Below, piece by piece: positions 17,198 to 25,873 of a stretch of 64,000 bases of DNA. This stretch comes from G032773895 sp965248935 (GTDB lineage: Bacteria; Pseudomonadota; Gammaproteobacteria; Pseudomonadales; Cellvibrionaceae). The notes below the pieces were generated by a model, which saw nothing but the letters and a program-made list of their open reading frames with translations, was not told where the DNA came from and searched no databases. The stretch lies in assembly GCA_965248935.1 (NCBI GenBank), contig OZ252214.1, positions 1,488,001-1,552,000 on the forward strand, written 5' to 3'. Numbering within the stretch: position 1 is the stretch's first letter; each line of letters starts with the position of its first letter. Both the position numbers and the translations under genes were made by a program.

Positions 17198-18817
17198 ATG
17201 AATCGATTTAAACTAACATTGCCGAAAAGTACCCATCTAAACCATGAAGAGAGATATGCCAGCCTGAAGACGCTTGTTCCTCCCACAGTTCTGAGAATCG
17301 GTGTGTTTTTTGATGGCACAGGAAATAAACCTCAGGTGAACTGGCAAAATGCGTCGAATATCTATCGACTATATGAGATATATCCGGTGACCTTAGGTAC
17401 AGATACCCATTTGGAAGAGCCTTCCTGTAAGATTTATGCGCGTGGAGTGGGAACATCAAAATGGACAATTCTGGAGATGACAGAAAATGCCACAGGGTTA
17501 AATGGTGAACTTAGATCACGTGGCTGCATGTATGAAATCATCCAATGTATTAAAAAATTTAAAAATAAGTATAGATGCTTACCCAAGACAATTAAACTGG
17601 ATGTCTTTGGCTTTAGTCGTGGTGCGGCGATAGCGAGGCATTTCGTTAATGTTATTGTGCAGGGGTTTATCGATAAAGATTCGTATAAAAAAAATTTAGC
17701 GACAATTGATTTTTCATTTGAATTTTTGGGACTTTTTGACACCGTTGCATCTATTGGTTTGGCTGGAAATGCATTTAACCCTGGGTATGCCTTGCATGTA
17801 CCGATAGATAAAATCAAAAAAGTAGTTCATCTTGTAGCGGAAGATGAACTTAGGTCTGGCTTTGATTTGATATCGGTAGTTTCTGATCCCAAATATCACA
17901 AGTCTCAAAATGAGATAAACGGTAAGGTTGAGGAGATTCTATGCCCAGGAGTTCACGCAGATATTGGCGGAGGATATCTGGGGTCATCAGAGGAGCATGG
18001 GCTTAATAATAGCAAATTGTCTGTTTACTATTTTAATTTGATGATCGATAAGGCTATTGAAAACGATGTCCCGTTTAAAGAGGGTAGCAAGGCACGGGTA
18101 GACCGTGAAATGAAGAGCGCTCTGGAGGGGCTTTTGCGCATGTATCGTGAAGCCGACAATCCAGAATTTCGTTTTTTATGTCGTATTTATAGGCATATCG
18201 ATATTACCCTTAAGAGCTTGGCTCGTAAATATGAAGACTTTGAAAGTCCTAAAAAAACATTAAATCGTGATCTTGGTGATTTTCTGACTGTTGTGGTGGA
18301 GGGAGAAACACTGGATGTCGATGTAGAACTATTAAAAGAGACTCATCTTAAAATGGGAAACTATCTTAACCGTAAAACAAGTTATTATATGGTTCCAGCG
18401 CTTAATGTTTTTTATTCCAAATATGTCCACGACTCTCTGATGTCTGAAAATATAGGCATGTGGCCACAATATCAAAAATTGCCTATCACAATAGAAAAAA
18501 AGCACTTTAAAACATCCATGTTTATAAGAAAGGTGTTTACCGAAAATGAAATAGATATGTCCAATGAGGAATATGAGTGGAAGTGGTGGCATGGACTCAG
18601 GACTCAAATTAAAGAGTGGTATGACCTTGATCGGGTTTTGCCTGAGAAGCAGGATTGTGTGATTGTAGGGAAAATAGAACGTGATTGTCTGCAAGAGTAC
18701 GATACTAATACTCTCAAGACTGAGATAAGAGGTATGATCAAACAATATCGACAAGTGGTAGAGGAGAGTACTGCTGTTAGACAACAGCATAATAGTAAGG
18801 ACCACTTAAAAAAATAA
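17198..18817 (+). CDS. DUF2235 alpha/beta-hydrolase, Tle1-type T6SS lipase effector
   Basis: The 539-residue protein begins its conserved part with RIGVFFDGTGNK (residue about 32), typical of DUF2235. The nucleophile motif is GFSRG (about 138-142), a GxSxG form found in Tle1-type phospholipases. The acid is probably Asp in GLFDTVAS (about 180), and the base His is in PGVHADIGGGY (about 253). The C-terminal 250 residues form a family-specific cap. Such proteins are type VI effectors that hydrolyse membrane phospholipids. No signal peptide is present, as expected. No candidate periplasmic immunity gene lies next to it, and a transposase remnant starts 3 bases after its stop. Confidence 0.82.
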   Translation: MNRFKLTLPKSTHLNHEERYASLKTLVPPTVLRIGVFFDGTGNKPQVNWQNASNIYRLYEIYPVTLGTDTHLEEPSCKIYARGVGTSKWTILEMTENATGLNGELRSRGCMYEIIQCIKKFKNKYRCLPKTIKLDVFGFSRGAAIARHFVNVIVQGFIDKDSYKKNLATIDFSFEFLGLFDTVASIGLAGNAFNPGYALHVPIDKIKKVVHLVAEDELRSGFDLISVVSDPKYHKSQNEINGKVEEILCPGVHADIGGGYLGSSEEHGLNNSKLSVYYFNLMIDKAIENDVPFKEGSKARVDREMKSALEGLLRMYREADNPEFRFLCRIYRHIDITLKSLARKYEDFESPKKTLNRDLGDFLTVVVEGETLDVDVELLKETHLKMGNYLNRKTSYYMVPALNVFYSKYVHDSLMSENIGMWPQYQKLPITIEKKHFKTSMFIRKVFTENEIDMSNEEYEWKWWHGLRTQIKEWYDLDRVLPEKQDCVIVGKIERDCLQEYDTNTLKTEIRGMIKQYRQVVEESTAVRQQHNSKDHLKK

Positions 18818-18819
18818 AA

Positions 18820-19092
18820 CACGAAAAATTTGACACTGAAAACCAGCAACCTGCCTCTCTTGCACCTCTTATAGGTAACCCATGCGAGGGAATACCAGAG
18901 GACTTACCTTTTAAGTTGCAAGACTATTTGGAATTGGTGGACTACACAGAGCGAATCATCCGAGAAAACAAGCGGGGAGCCATTCCCAATAACCGGCTAC
19001 CAATGTATTACAAGTATCGCTTGCCGCACGCATTTGGCTGGTTTTACTTCCGCGCGCGCAGGGTTATAGAAAAACTAAAACTCTTCCACTGA
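18820..19092 (+). pseudogene. RAYT/IS200-like transposase, C-terminal fragment
   Basis: An open frame without its own start reads IGNPCEGIPEDLPFKLQDYLELVDYTERIIRENKRGAIPNN. This matches the region after the catalytic domain of Y1-type (REP-associated) transposases, which typically read GxPF.L.DYLELVDW.GR.IREDKRGAI. The HUH and Tyr motifs are missing. The final 30 residues are not family-like. It begins directly after the lipase gene, so an insertion or deletion removed whatever followed that gene. Confidence 0.65.
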
Positions 19093-19504
19093 GGCTTATC
19101 TGAGTACCTTTTATGGTTATTCGCAAAAGTCAATTACAAAACATGATTATTGATTAAAAAATAGACTTCATATAGAGTTTGTAGAGGTGCTAATACTTAT
19201 TAAAAATAGCTATATTCGTAGGTGGTTTACCTGTAGCGTTTCAGGCGCTAGATTGATCTAAGCCAGTCTTCAATTATTCGATGTAAATAAATGATAGCCC
19301 TCAAGATCAAAATGAAAATTTAAACTCGTACGGAGTGCAGCATGAAAATCATCGGCGTAATGATAGCGCTAATACGACACCTGCTGAAGTTACTCTTCAG
19401 GGTAACTCCTGTATGTAATCTGAATTTAGAACTTACAGGTTCAAACCTAAATTGCATCACATTACATGGTAGATTCAATTTCAAAGTGCATCCCGCTTTT
19501 TCGC
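19093..19504. other. Intergenic stretch between transposase remnant and duplicated block
   Basis: No convincing gene. A 63-codon frame at 19342 crosses into the duplicated sequence and is not credible. No strong promoter or terminator seen. Confidence 0.4.
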
Positions 19505-19887
19505 TGGGCCAGAACGCTATACCGATGATTTAGCAATCAATCACAACCTTAAGCAAAAAGGGCTTAAACGAAAATTAAAAAGGGGCAGTTATGGCACGTA
19601 CCGTGTTTGCCAACAACCGAAATTTTAGCCACAAAGGCAGCGGATGCAGACGGCTACACCGCCTCGGTATTTATCGATGGCAACCCAACCGCCATTGCCA
19701 GCTCAATACATAGTAAATGCTCCGGTGATGAAGCCGGCAGTGCAAAAAGGTTGATATCCGGTAAAACCAGCGATAAAACCGAGTTTATGAGCTACTCATT
19801 TGATGTGCGCTGCGAAGGTGAGGGGGCAGTTCGCCATCAAGACCTGGCGATGATGAACAGTGGTAATACGATGGGGAGTGTGCTTGG
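19505..19887 (+). repeat. Rearranged second copy of the ketosynthase/PAAR segment
   Basis: Three pieces of the region 14067-15315 are joined here in order: a ketosynthase-gene piece (19505-19551), the 3' end of that gene plus the PAAR ribosome site and first 17 codons (to 19640), and the PAAR domain from copy-1 position 15069 on. The last junction is a 95-base deletion between two GGCAG copies. Identity outside the gaps is very high (only a few differences in the 247 bases of the PAAR piece). Homology stops abruptly after NSGNTMGSVLG. Confidence 0.92.
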
Positions 19888-21484
19888 TACTGCTACAACA
19901 ACGAGTGAAATTGACGATCCACCAGAAGAAGATAATTGGATAGATTTAGAATATTTATATGCTGATGGAACTGGTGTTGCGGGAGCAACGTATATTATTC
20001 GAGGCCCTTATGGGGTTGAAATAGCAAGGGGAACGCTTTCGTGTGAAGGTAAGGCGCATGTGAACTTGCCGCCTAATATGATTAATGTAACCGTTGAATA
20101 TGTTGATGATCCCAATGAGTTGGTTGTCATAAAACCAAGCCAACCTGCTCTATTAGTAGACTCATGCTGTAACGACAATAATTTTGAAAACATTAACGCT
20201 GAGCAGTTGCTTCAGCAATTACCTATTGATGGAAAACCTCTCCCTCCTGTTCCTAAAGAATTGCAAATTCAGGAAGATGATTTTTGGTCCGGGTTGGGGG
20301 TTTATTTAAAACTTAGATGGCAGTTGAAGCTTCAAGAACTTAAAGAAGCAGCTGAATGGACTTGGGGTATGCTGCAAGGTGATTTTAAAGAAGACCAATC
20401 AATAGCCCAAATTATCACTAATGCGGTCATTACAATGATCCCCGTTGTTGATCAAATAGGTGATGTGCGAGATATTATTGCAAACTTGAAATTGTTAATA
20501 TGGGATAAGCGTTACAATGAATTTGCCCCTTGGTTAGCTTTGTTTTTTACTTTAATAGGCTTAATTCCAACACTTGGGTCAGCATTAAAAGCGATTTTAA
20601 AAAGTGTTTGGAAAGGTGCTAAGTTAAAGGCATTACTCAAAACATTTAACTTCTTTATGAAAGGTGACGGTGTTAAGTGGCTTAAAAAACTACAATCGAC
20701 TGAACTGGACAAATACACCAAGCAAGCAGCCGAAATGGGTCATCAAATATTTGAGGCAGTGATAAAAAAGATAGAATCACTTAAAGGCAAGACCCCTCCT
20801 CGGTTTAAAGAGGCTCTGGAGAAAATTGATGAAGCACTAGAAACATTACGAATAGTTAAAAGCAATATTAATAATTGGTTCAAGGAAATAGCTAAACAAT
20901 TAAAAGAAAAGTTGGGTATAATTATTAAGGAAGCTGAACCTTCTGGGAAAATTTCTCCGACTAAGGTTGAGAGTTCGGTGCAGCAGGGGGTTGAAGGGGC
21001 TAACAACAGAAAATTGCAGCTTATCGGTGGAAAACCTCCGCGTAATTCGGAGTTTGCCGGAAAGAATTACAGCTTGGATGTAGATAAAAACCCAATATTA
21101 AAAAATCGATTGGAGGCAATGAAACCAAAGCAAAGAAGAATTCGTGAACAGAAGTTAAAACTTCTTGCTGAGAAATACCCAGAAGGTGTTAACTTCACGG
21201 AGAAGGGGTTTGCAAATTTCAATCCTCACGTGTTAAAGCACAATGGAGCTAAGGTTGAGGTGGATATTCAACGGTTGAATCCCGATCCTCTCTCCGGGAC
21301 GTCGGGATCACAATTAGATATGAATAATGCCAATGAACTTATGAGGGCCCTTGACTCGAATTGGAAGCAGCCAGCTGGCACAACATGGCACCATATTGAA
21401 AACACCACAAAGCTGCAATTACTGCCAACAGATTTACATAGCGTTGTAGGTCATTCGGGCGGAAGAAATACTTATAAATTTTAG
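19607..21484 (+). CDS. PAAR-WHH nuclease effector with damaged N-terminus
   Basis: A DUF4150 PAAR-like domain lacking about 32 N-terminal residues, a beta domain (about 110-180), a helical middle with a hydrophobic segment (about 305-330, APWLALFFTLIGLIPTLG) and a C-terminal nuclease of the HNH/Endo VII superfamily with conserved WHH (residues 594-596, then LQLLPTDLH and HSGG). The original ATG at 19591, with its ribosome site, is put out of frame by a 95-base deletion. The open frame can start only at an internal codon such as TTG 19607. Expression is therefore doubtful: it looks like a stored, orphan toxin cassette. A SUKH immunity gene follows by 2 bases. Confidence 0.8.
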   Translation: MPTTEILATKAADADGYTASVFIDGNPTAIASSIHSKCSGDEAGSAKRLISGKTSDKTEFMSYSFDVRCEGEGAVRHQDLAMMNSGNTMGSVLGTATTTSEIDDPPEEDNWIDLEYLYADGTGVAGATYIIRGPYGVEIARGTLSCEGKAHVNLPPNMINVTVEYVDDPNELVVIKPSQPALLVDSCCNDNNFENINAEQLLQQLPIDGKPLPPVPKELQIQEDDFWSGLGVYLKLRWQLKLQELKEAAEWTWGMLQGDFKEDQSIAQIITNAVITMIPVVDQIGDVRDIIANLKLLIWDKRYNEFAPWLALFFTLIGLIPTLGSALKAILKSVWKGAKLKALLKTFNFFMKGDGVKWLKKLQSTELDKYTKQAAEMGHQIFEAVIKKIESLKGKTPPRFKEALEKIDEALETLRIVKSNINNWFKEIAKQLKEKLGIIIKEAEPSGKISPTKVESSVQQGVEGANNRKLQLIGGKPPRNSEFAGKNYSLDVDKNPILKNRLEAMKPKQRRIREQKLKLLAEKYPEGVNFTEKGFANFNPHVLKHNGAKVEVDIQRLNPDPLSGTSGSQLDMNNANELMRALDSNWKQPAGTTWHHIENTTKLQLLPTDLHSVVGHSGGRNTYKF

Positions 21485-21492
21485 GAATGATT

Positions 21493-21945
21493 ATGAAGTT
21501 GCAAGATAGTTATGATGACATCGTAGTGAGTGATATCGACGTGCTTTGTGGCGAGCTTGAAGTACAGCTTCCAAAAGATTACGTAGAATTTTTGTTACGA
21601 AATAATGGTGGGCAACCCGAAAAAAATCATTATTCGAAAAGTGGTGCTAGCGGTGTAGTGTCTTTTGATTTTGACCTTAATGTGTTTTATGGAATTGGGG
21701 GTAATGACACTAGCTTTGACATCTTGACTATGTATTCCATCTATTGCGATAAAATACCAGAAGAATTATTACCAATTGGGGATGATGGTGTAGGTAATAT
21801 TATTTGTATTGGTATAGAGGACGAATATCGTGGGAAGGTATATATGTGGTGGAAGCGCGGTCAAGTTGATGAAGGAGAAGAGCCGAGCTTTGAAAATATT
21901 GATCTTATTGACGGGTCTTTAAATGAATTTTTAAGTAGGTTTTGA
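21493..21945 (+). CDS. SMI1/KNR4 (SUKH) family immunity protein
   Basis: About 150 residues with the SUKH pattern: LEVQLPKDYVEFLLRNNGG near the N-terminus, FYGIGG, PEELLPIGDDGVGNIICIGI and a C-terminal DGSLNEFLSRF. SUKH proteins are the commonest immunity partners of HNH-type toxins in polymorphic toxin systems, so it should neutralise the WHH nuclease encoded just upstream. Two in-frame ATGs exist; AGGA at 21483-21486 is 6 bases from the second (21493) and touches the first (21487), so 21493 is preferred. Confidence 0.88.
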   Translation: MKLQDSYDDIVVSDIDVLCGELEVQLPKDYVEFLLRNNGGQPEKNHYSKSGASGVVSFDFDLNVFYGIGGNDTSFDILTMYSIYCDKIPEELLPIGDDGVGNIICIGIEDEYRGKVYMWWKRGQVDEGEEPSFENIDLIDGSLNEFLSRF

Positions 21946-21958
21946 TCATTTCGAACTA

Positions 21959-22315
21959 GGGCCTGTTGACACTAATTCAATTATCACTGTTGTGACTGAA
22001 AAATCGCCAATTTAGGCACAAAAAGAGAAGTTTAGTCACTCTAAATAAACGATGAGTAAAGCTTCCGCTCCTGCTCACACTCCTCACCTATATCCATATA
22101 GGCGACGACAAGTGGCGTTTTTTCAGACACAACCCTTCGGGCCAGAGCTATTTTTCACCCAGCTACGTTATCAGTCGCTCATTTAGGCTGGCTAAACTTC
22201 GCTCCTTCTGCCTTCGACTACAAGGATGTAGTTGGTAGAGCGACGCAGGAAGCCAAAGCCGAGCTGGATAAAAAATAGCTCAGGCAGTGATAATTGAATT
22301 AGTGTCAACAGGCCC
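21959..22315. mobile_element. 357-bp MITE with 32-bp inverted repeats, TA target
   Basis: The ends are perfect inverted repeats of about 31 bases starting GGGCCTGTTGACACTAATT. Both ends are flanked by TA, the target duplicated by IS630/Tc1-mariner transposons. There is no transposase frame inside, so it is a non-autonomous element moved in trans. It lies between the SUKH stop and that operon's terminator. Confidence 0.88.
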
Positions 22316-22329
22316 TAATGTGATTAGAG

Positions 22330-22353
22330 GCCCAGCTTACTGCTGGGCTTTTT
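22330..22353 (+). terminator. Rho-independent terminator of the toxin-immunity operon
   Basis: GCCCAGC, loop TTACT, GCTGGGC and five T. It would have followed the SUKH gene closely before the MITE was inserted. Confidence 0.88.
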
Positions 22354-22385
22354 GTTGGGGCTAACAGGAACTCAATTAATCTTGA

Positions 22386-22423
22386 CAAATAAACCAGACA
22401 CCCACTTTAATAATCTAATTATG
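22386..22423. repeat. 38-bp direct repeat, left copy
   Basis: CAAATAAACCAGACACCCA and the following 19 bases recur at 23343-23380 with 36 of 38 identities. The two copies bound a 957-bp segment carrying an IS5-family transposase fragment. The stretch 22424-22847 between this copy and the transposase holds no credible gene. Confidence 0.85.
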
Positions 22424-22847
22424 CCTGTTTGGATTATTCCTTTCACCGTTCCTATAGCAATATTTACAACCGCTTGCGCTTCATCATCATTATTTAAAAC
22501 GAGTTCTCAATATTGCCACGCTTCAATATTTCAACAATCGGAACATAGCCAGACTGGACAGTAATTGAAAGCAATTTATTTTTAACAACTTCTGGAAAAG
22601 AAATAGTATTTTAAACTCCGCTTTGGTCATCAAAGATGATAGTTGCTTCAACTTTACCATCAGATCAAGCGCATTTATTTTATATTCAACGTTAATCAAT
22701 GGATGACCTTTTGTCTTGTAATTAGTCGGCCCTGAAAAACACTCGTAGCCCAAGCGGAATCTAGCCTAAAGCACTGAAAGTCCTAGTCAAAACGACCAGT
22801 TTTAGCTAATCTGGTATCCTTTCCTGGTCGAATTGCTCAATAAAATC

Positions 22848-23375
22848 ATGCTGGAACTATCTGATCAACCTCATCAAAAAAACTTCTTTAACGCAGACTT
22901 ACTGGATCATTTAGATCTTAGTGATCCCTTAGTCTTGTTAGCTAACGCCATCCCCTGGACTGAGATCGAAGAAAAACTTTCCGTCTTCTACTCTTCACAC
23001 ACTGGGCGTCCAGCACTCCCTATTCGTCGGCTTGCGGGTTTATTGATATTGAAACAGTTGGAAAATTTAAGCGATGAAAATATTGTCCTACAGTGGAAGC
23101 GCAGCCCTTATCATCAATATTTCTGTGATGCGAAATATTTTGAAAAAGAAACCCCGTGCCATCCTACAGAATTGGTTCATTTCCGACAGCGTATTGGTAA
23201 AGAAGGGGTTGAAGCCATTTTTCACATGTCAGTGGCACTGCACGGAAAAGCAATCGAAGAGAGTACCGTCTTAATCGATACAACCGTACAAGAAAAAAAT
23301 ATCACTTACCCCACCGATGGCAAACTCGCAATAAAAATTATCCAAATAAACCAGACACCCAGTCTAATAATCTAA
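22848..23375 (+). pseudogene. IS5-family transposase, N-terminal fragment
   Basis: The product begins MLELSDQPHQKNFFNADLLD and contains the DUF772 region, FYSSHTGRPALPIRRLAGLLILKQLENLSDENIV, and LIDTTVQEKNITYPTD around the first catalytic Asp of IS5/IS4-type DDE transposases. It is cut off after KLAIKII at 23342, where the 38-bp repeat begins, so the rest of the DDE domain is lost. A TTG at 22833 is in frame, but ATG 22848 is the likelier start. A degenerate C-terminal half of a similar transposase lies at 48587-49020. Confidence 0.85.
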
Positions 23376-23380
23376 TTATG
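23343..23380. repeat. 38-bp direct repeat, right copy, truncating the transposase
   Basis: See 22386-22423. The junction with the transposase frame is sharp, which points to recombination or element insertion at this site. Confidence 0.85.
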
Positions 23381-23445
23381 GGATTGTTAGTATGAAACAT
23401 AGAGAGTTACCTTTTGTTTTGAGTTATAAAGATTCGATTCCTTTA

Positions 23446-23552
23446 TCTGTAGTAGTTCAGACTTGACCTGACAGTTACCCATTTTGGCATGGTGCCTGTC
23501 AGTTTAGATTTGAGCTAAATTCTTCTGTAGTAGCTTAAACTTGATCTGACAG
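23446..23552. repeat. Two 29-bp imperfect repeats with CTGACAG/CTGTCAG motifs
   Basis: TCTGTAGTAG...CTGACAG occurs at 23446-23474 and 23524-23552. An inverted relative (GATCAGACCGGACACTGTCAG) is at about 23727-23747. The three sites enclose the palindromic element at 23582-23700; together they look like the remains of a nested mobile element. Confidence 0.6.
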
Positions 23553-23581
23553 ACACTGTCAAGTTGCCTAGTTTTTTACGA

Positions 23582-23700
23582 TGAATCCGTAGGTTGAATT
23601 GTCTTAGTAGCACGACTCTCAGTAAAGGGTAAACCTATGAAAGGCGCTACGCGCCCTTGACTGAGAATCGTGCTACTAAGTGCTGTTAATTATGGATTCA
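23582..23700. repeat. 119-bp imperfect palindromic element
   Basis: The left arm (23582-23629) and right arm (23654-23700) pair over nearly their whole length; the best stretch is CTTAGTAGCACGA-TCTCAGT with its complement. The outer ends are TGAATCC/GGATTCA. No frame inside. It could be a MITE or REP-like element. Confidence 0.75.
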
Positions 23701-23769
23701 GTGGGTCACTTTGATTCGAGTTTAGATCAGACCGGACACTGTCAGTCATATCGAGTTCGAACTTAGTCA

Positions 23770-23870
23770 CCTATACATCTGCCTATCCATAACCTAATTT
23801 AATTAGACTTTCAGAATAGCGCCCTACTGGTAATAACCGATAGGGCGCTTTTTAGTTAATCGATAAGCCC
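23770..23870 (+). repeat. Chitinase 3'-end repeat, copy A (with weakened terminator)
   Basis: 101 bases nearly identical (97/101) to 27564-27664. It encodes the end PYTSAYP-stop of a chitinase like those at 800 and 28562, plus the following terminator (stem 23818-23826 with 23841-23849, inner pairs broken by CTGG for TCGG). No chitinase body precedes it. It forms the left flank of the AbiE/HEPN cassette. Confidence 0.9.
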
Positions 23871-23944
23871 ATAAAAGGAAAGAGCTAGCACCGAAGAGAT
23901 TCGAATTCCCGGCCAAGCGGCTCGAAGTAAGGTTTTGCCTAAGT

Positions 23945-24823
23945 TCACAGTAGTGTTTCTTCCCATGGCAAGAACCTGTAGAAATCTGCTACTTTATTGA
24001 ATGATGTTTCAAAATTGGGGAGCTTTCCGTCTATTTCATCCTCAAGCGTATAGTAATCTTTTTCTGCCCGAGTACGTAGTTCTTCATTATCAAATGAGTT
24101 TTTTTCAGGTTTTATATTTCGTGATTTGGCTTTGATTATGAGACTTTCCAGTATTTTTCTCTTTTCTATATGATCAATCTCGACTAAGTTTTCCAGTATC
24201 ATATAAATATCGAATATATCCTGCCTTCTGTTTCTCTTTCTTTCAATTTGCTGCAAAAGCGACCTGTATTTCTCTGCTACTAAATCCGTCAAAGAATAAG
24301 CAAGTATTTCAGCACCATCCGATAACTTTACGCTATCTATATTGGGGGTTACCTCATTTAAGCTATAGTCGATTGATATTACCGTTGGAGACCTCAGACT
24401 TTTTAATCTTTTATGTTTTGGCGTACCTTTATATGCATATCCTATTTTTAGATTGATTGAGGGAAAACTTGCGTGGGATCTATTAACAGGTTGAATTTTG
24501 TAGCCTTGAACCAGGCAATCCAGGTCGTAATCTAAAATCTCAGTTGCTTGCTTCAGACTGCAATCTAAAGATTTTACAACTTCATCTGGATCAATCACTG
24601 CTAAAGTTTCTTTTGTCGATAAATCTATATCTTTTGTATATCTATGGCTGTGGTATCGTACAGCTAATAATATGCCTCCTCTCAAAATCATTTTCGCTTT
24701 TAGTTCACTGTCAGATGCAATTGCTAAAAGAATTGAGTGAATTGCTTGTCTGAATTCCTTTTGCTCATTATTACTTGTATTTTCAACCCATTGGTTAATA
24801 TCGCACGTTTCAAATAAATCCAT
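23945..24823 (-). CDS. abiEii: AbiEii/AbiGii nucleotidyltransferase toxin
   Basis: The 292-residue protein has the nucleotidyltransferase signature of AbiEii toxins: LRGGILLAVRY at 47-57 and TKDIDLS with the DxD metal ligands Asp65 and Asp67. It then has the helix KYRSLLQQIERKRNRRQDIFDIY (about 194-216). AbiEii belongs to the DUF1814/MenA-type NTases; related enzymes block growth by modifying tRNA acceptor ends, and the AbiE pair gives abortive infection against phage. It follows abiEi by 8 bases and is likely controlled through that gene's promoter. Full length, no damage seen. Confidence 0.9.
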   Translation of the reverse strand: MDLFETCDINQWVENTSNNEQKEFRQAIHSILLAIASDSELKAKMILRGGILLAVRYHSHRYTKDIDLSTKETLAVIDPDEVVKSLDCSLKQATEILDYDLDCLVQGYKIQPVNRSHASFPSINLKIGYAYKGTPKHKRLKSLRSPTVISIDYSLNEVTPNIDSVKLSDGAEILAYSLTDLVAEKYRSLLQQIERKRNRRQDIFDIYMILENLVEIDHIEKRKILESLIIKAKSRNIKPEKNSFDNEELRTRAEKDYYTLEDEIDGKLPNFETSFNKVADFYRFLPWEETLL

Positions 24824-24831
24824 AATTTAAT

Positions 24832-25761
24832 TCACTCAAATACATTAAGAGATAGGCACCACTTATCTGACCACTGAGGGATGTATTCTGATGAAGCATC
24901 TAGTTTTCGAGAGCCTCCACGCTGTACGTATTCTATCCACCGCTCAATAACTCCATTTGCAATGGAGAGTCTTTCGTCCAGAATATACCCTGCTCTTACC
25001 TTATCGATACTATTGCCATTATTGTCTATTTCGTCGGTTATTAATCGGAGGTAATCTTGGGCATGTTCATCAAAAGTTTTAAGAACATGATTTATTCCGC
25101 CGCATAACTCTGGATTCCGAAGCATCTCAAGAAAGGTTCTGCCTATAGTTGCTACCCTTATACTTCGATCCCGAACATTCTTGTATGCTCCTAGATGTTT
25201 TGAACAAAAGCGATGAATTTGTGTTTTTTCAATTTTTTCTAATTTGGTACGCTGCAAAGGAGGGAGTCCATTCTGCATATATAGTTCGTATTCATCTTTG
25301 AGATCTTTCTTCATACGCTCTTCAGCAAAATATTTCCATTCAGAATTATTTGGTGAAGATATAAATAGCTTGGAAGGAGACCTATCCGTCAATCCGTGAT
25401 AAGCCATTGAGCTTAAGTGTGAAACATAACTGAAAGGGTCTATGGTACAGACCATATCTTCCGCCATGGCGTGGCTATTGCCCACTAGCTTGTATGCAGT
25501 TTGTACCCCTCGAATTGGGCTCAGCACTCCATTAGCTAATAGTTGGTTAAGATACTTATTAAAATCGTGCCTATCTGCTGCGTACTTCTGAATCTCTATT
25601 GATTCACCTTTATATTCTTTTTTACGATATAAATTGTATATTTTTAGGCCAAGCTGGTATCGACTAAAGACCGCGCTACCACTTTCCCCGAGAGATAGGG
25701 TTAGAGCCTTTATGAGTTTCATAAACCTAATATCCGCCTTTGATATATGTCCTAAGGACAT
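24832..25761 (-). CDS. abiEi: AbiEi-family antitoxin and autorepressor
   Basis: The 309-residue protein shows the AbiEi layout: an N-terminal winged-helix part (about 15-100), then DPFSYVSHLSSMAYHGLTDRSP, a hallmark of the family, and CSKHLGAYKNVRDRSIRVATIGRTFLEML. It partners AbiEii as a type IV antitoxin; AbiEi homologues bind inverted repeats in their own promoter. Here a palindrome covers the first eight codons, MSLGHIS, so autorepression would block initiation directly. The start at 25761 has no ribosome site; Met14 (25722) is an alternative start that would leave the palindrome in the leader. Confidence 0.85.
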   Translation of the reverse strand: MSLGHISKADIRFMKLIKALTLSLGESGSAVFSRYQLGLKIYNLYRKKEYKGESIEIQKYAADRHDFNKYLNQLLANGVLSPIRGVQTAYKLVGNSHAMAEDMVCTIDPFSYVSHLSSMAYHGLTDRSPSKLFISSPNNSEWKYFAEERMKKDLKDEYELYMQNGLPPLQRTKLEKIEKTQIHRFCSKHLGAYKNVRDRSIRVATIGRTFLEMLRNPELCGGINHVLKTFDEHAQDYLRLITDEIDNNGNSIDKVRAGYILDERLSIANGVIERWIEYVQRGGSRKLDASSEYIPQWSDKWCLSLNVFE

Positions 25762-25767
25762 ATATCA
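25741..25767. promoter_or_regulatory. Palindromic operator O1 overlapping the abiEi start
   Basis: TGATATATGTCC, spacer TAA, GGACATATATCA: 12-bp perfect arms. It shares the core ATGTCC-(TAA/TTA)-GGACAT with O2, with centres 128 bases apart. The likely ligand is AbiEi. Confidence 0.8.
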
Positions 25768-25845
25768 AATATTAACCGACAAGTCAATATTTTCAGTTTT
25801 TATATTCAAGATTTATTTGTGTAAATAAATATCGGAGATGTTGTA

Positions 25846-25873
25846 TTGACAAATGCAATCAAATATATATAAT
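25846..25873 (+). promoter_or_regulatory. Consensus sigma-70 promoter facing away from abiE
   Basis: TTGACA (25846-25851), 16-base spacer, TATAAT (25868-25873). Both boxes are perfect. It reads rightward, into a stretch without a credible gene and antisense to the MNT-HEPN gene. The -10 box lies inside operator O2. On the opposite strand TTGACT at about 25783-25788 could serve the abiEi side. Confidence 0.65.

Noticed and set aside
19342..19533. 63-codon plus-strand frame
   Set aside because: It runs into the duplicated ketosynthase fragment out of that gene's frame and has no domain.
23885..23930. TTCGAAT resembling a tRNA T-loop, near repeat copy A
   Set aside because: The flanking bases do not form a T stem and no acceptor or anticodon arm could be built on either strand.
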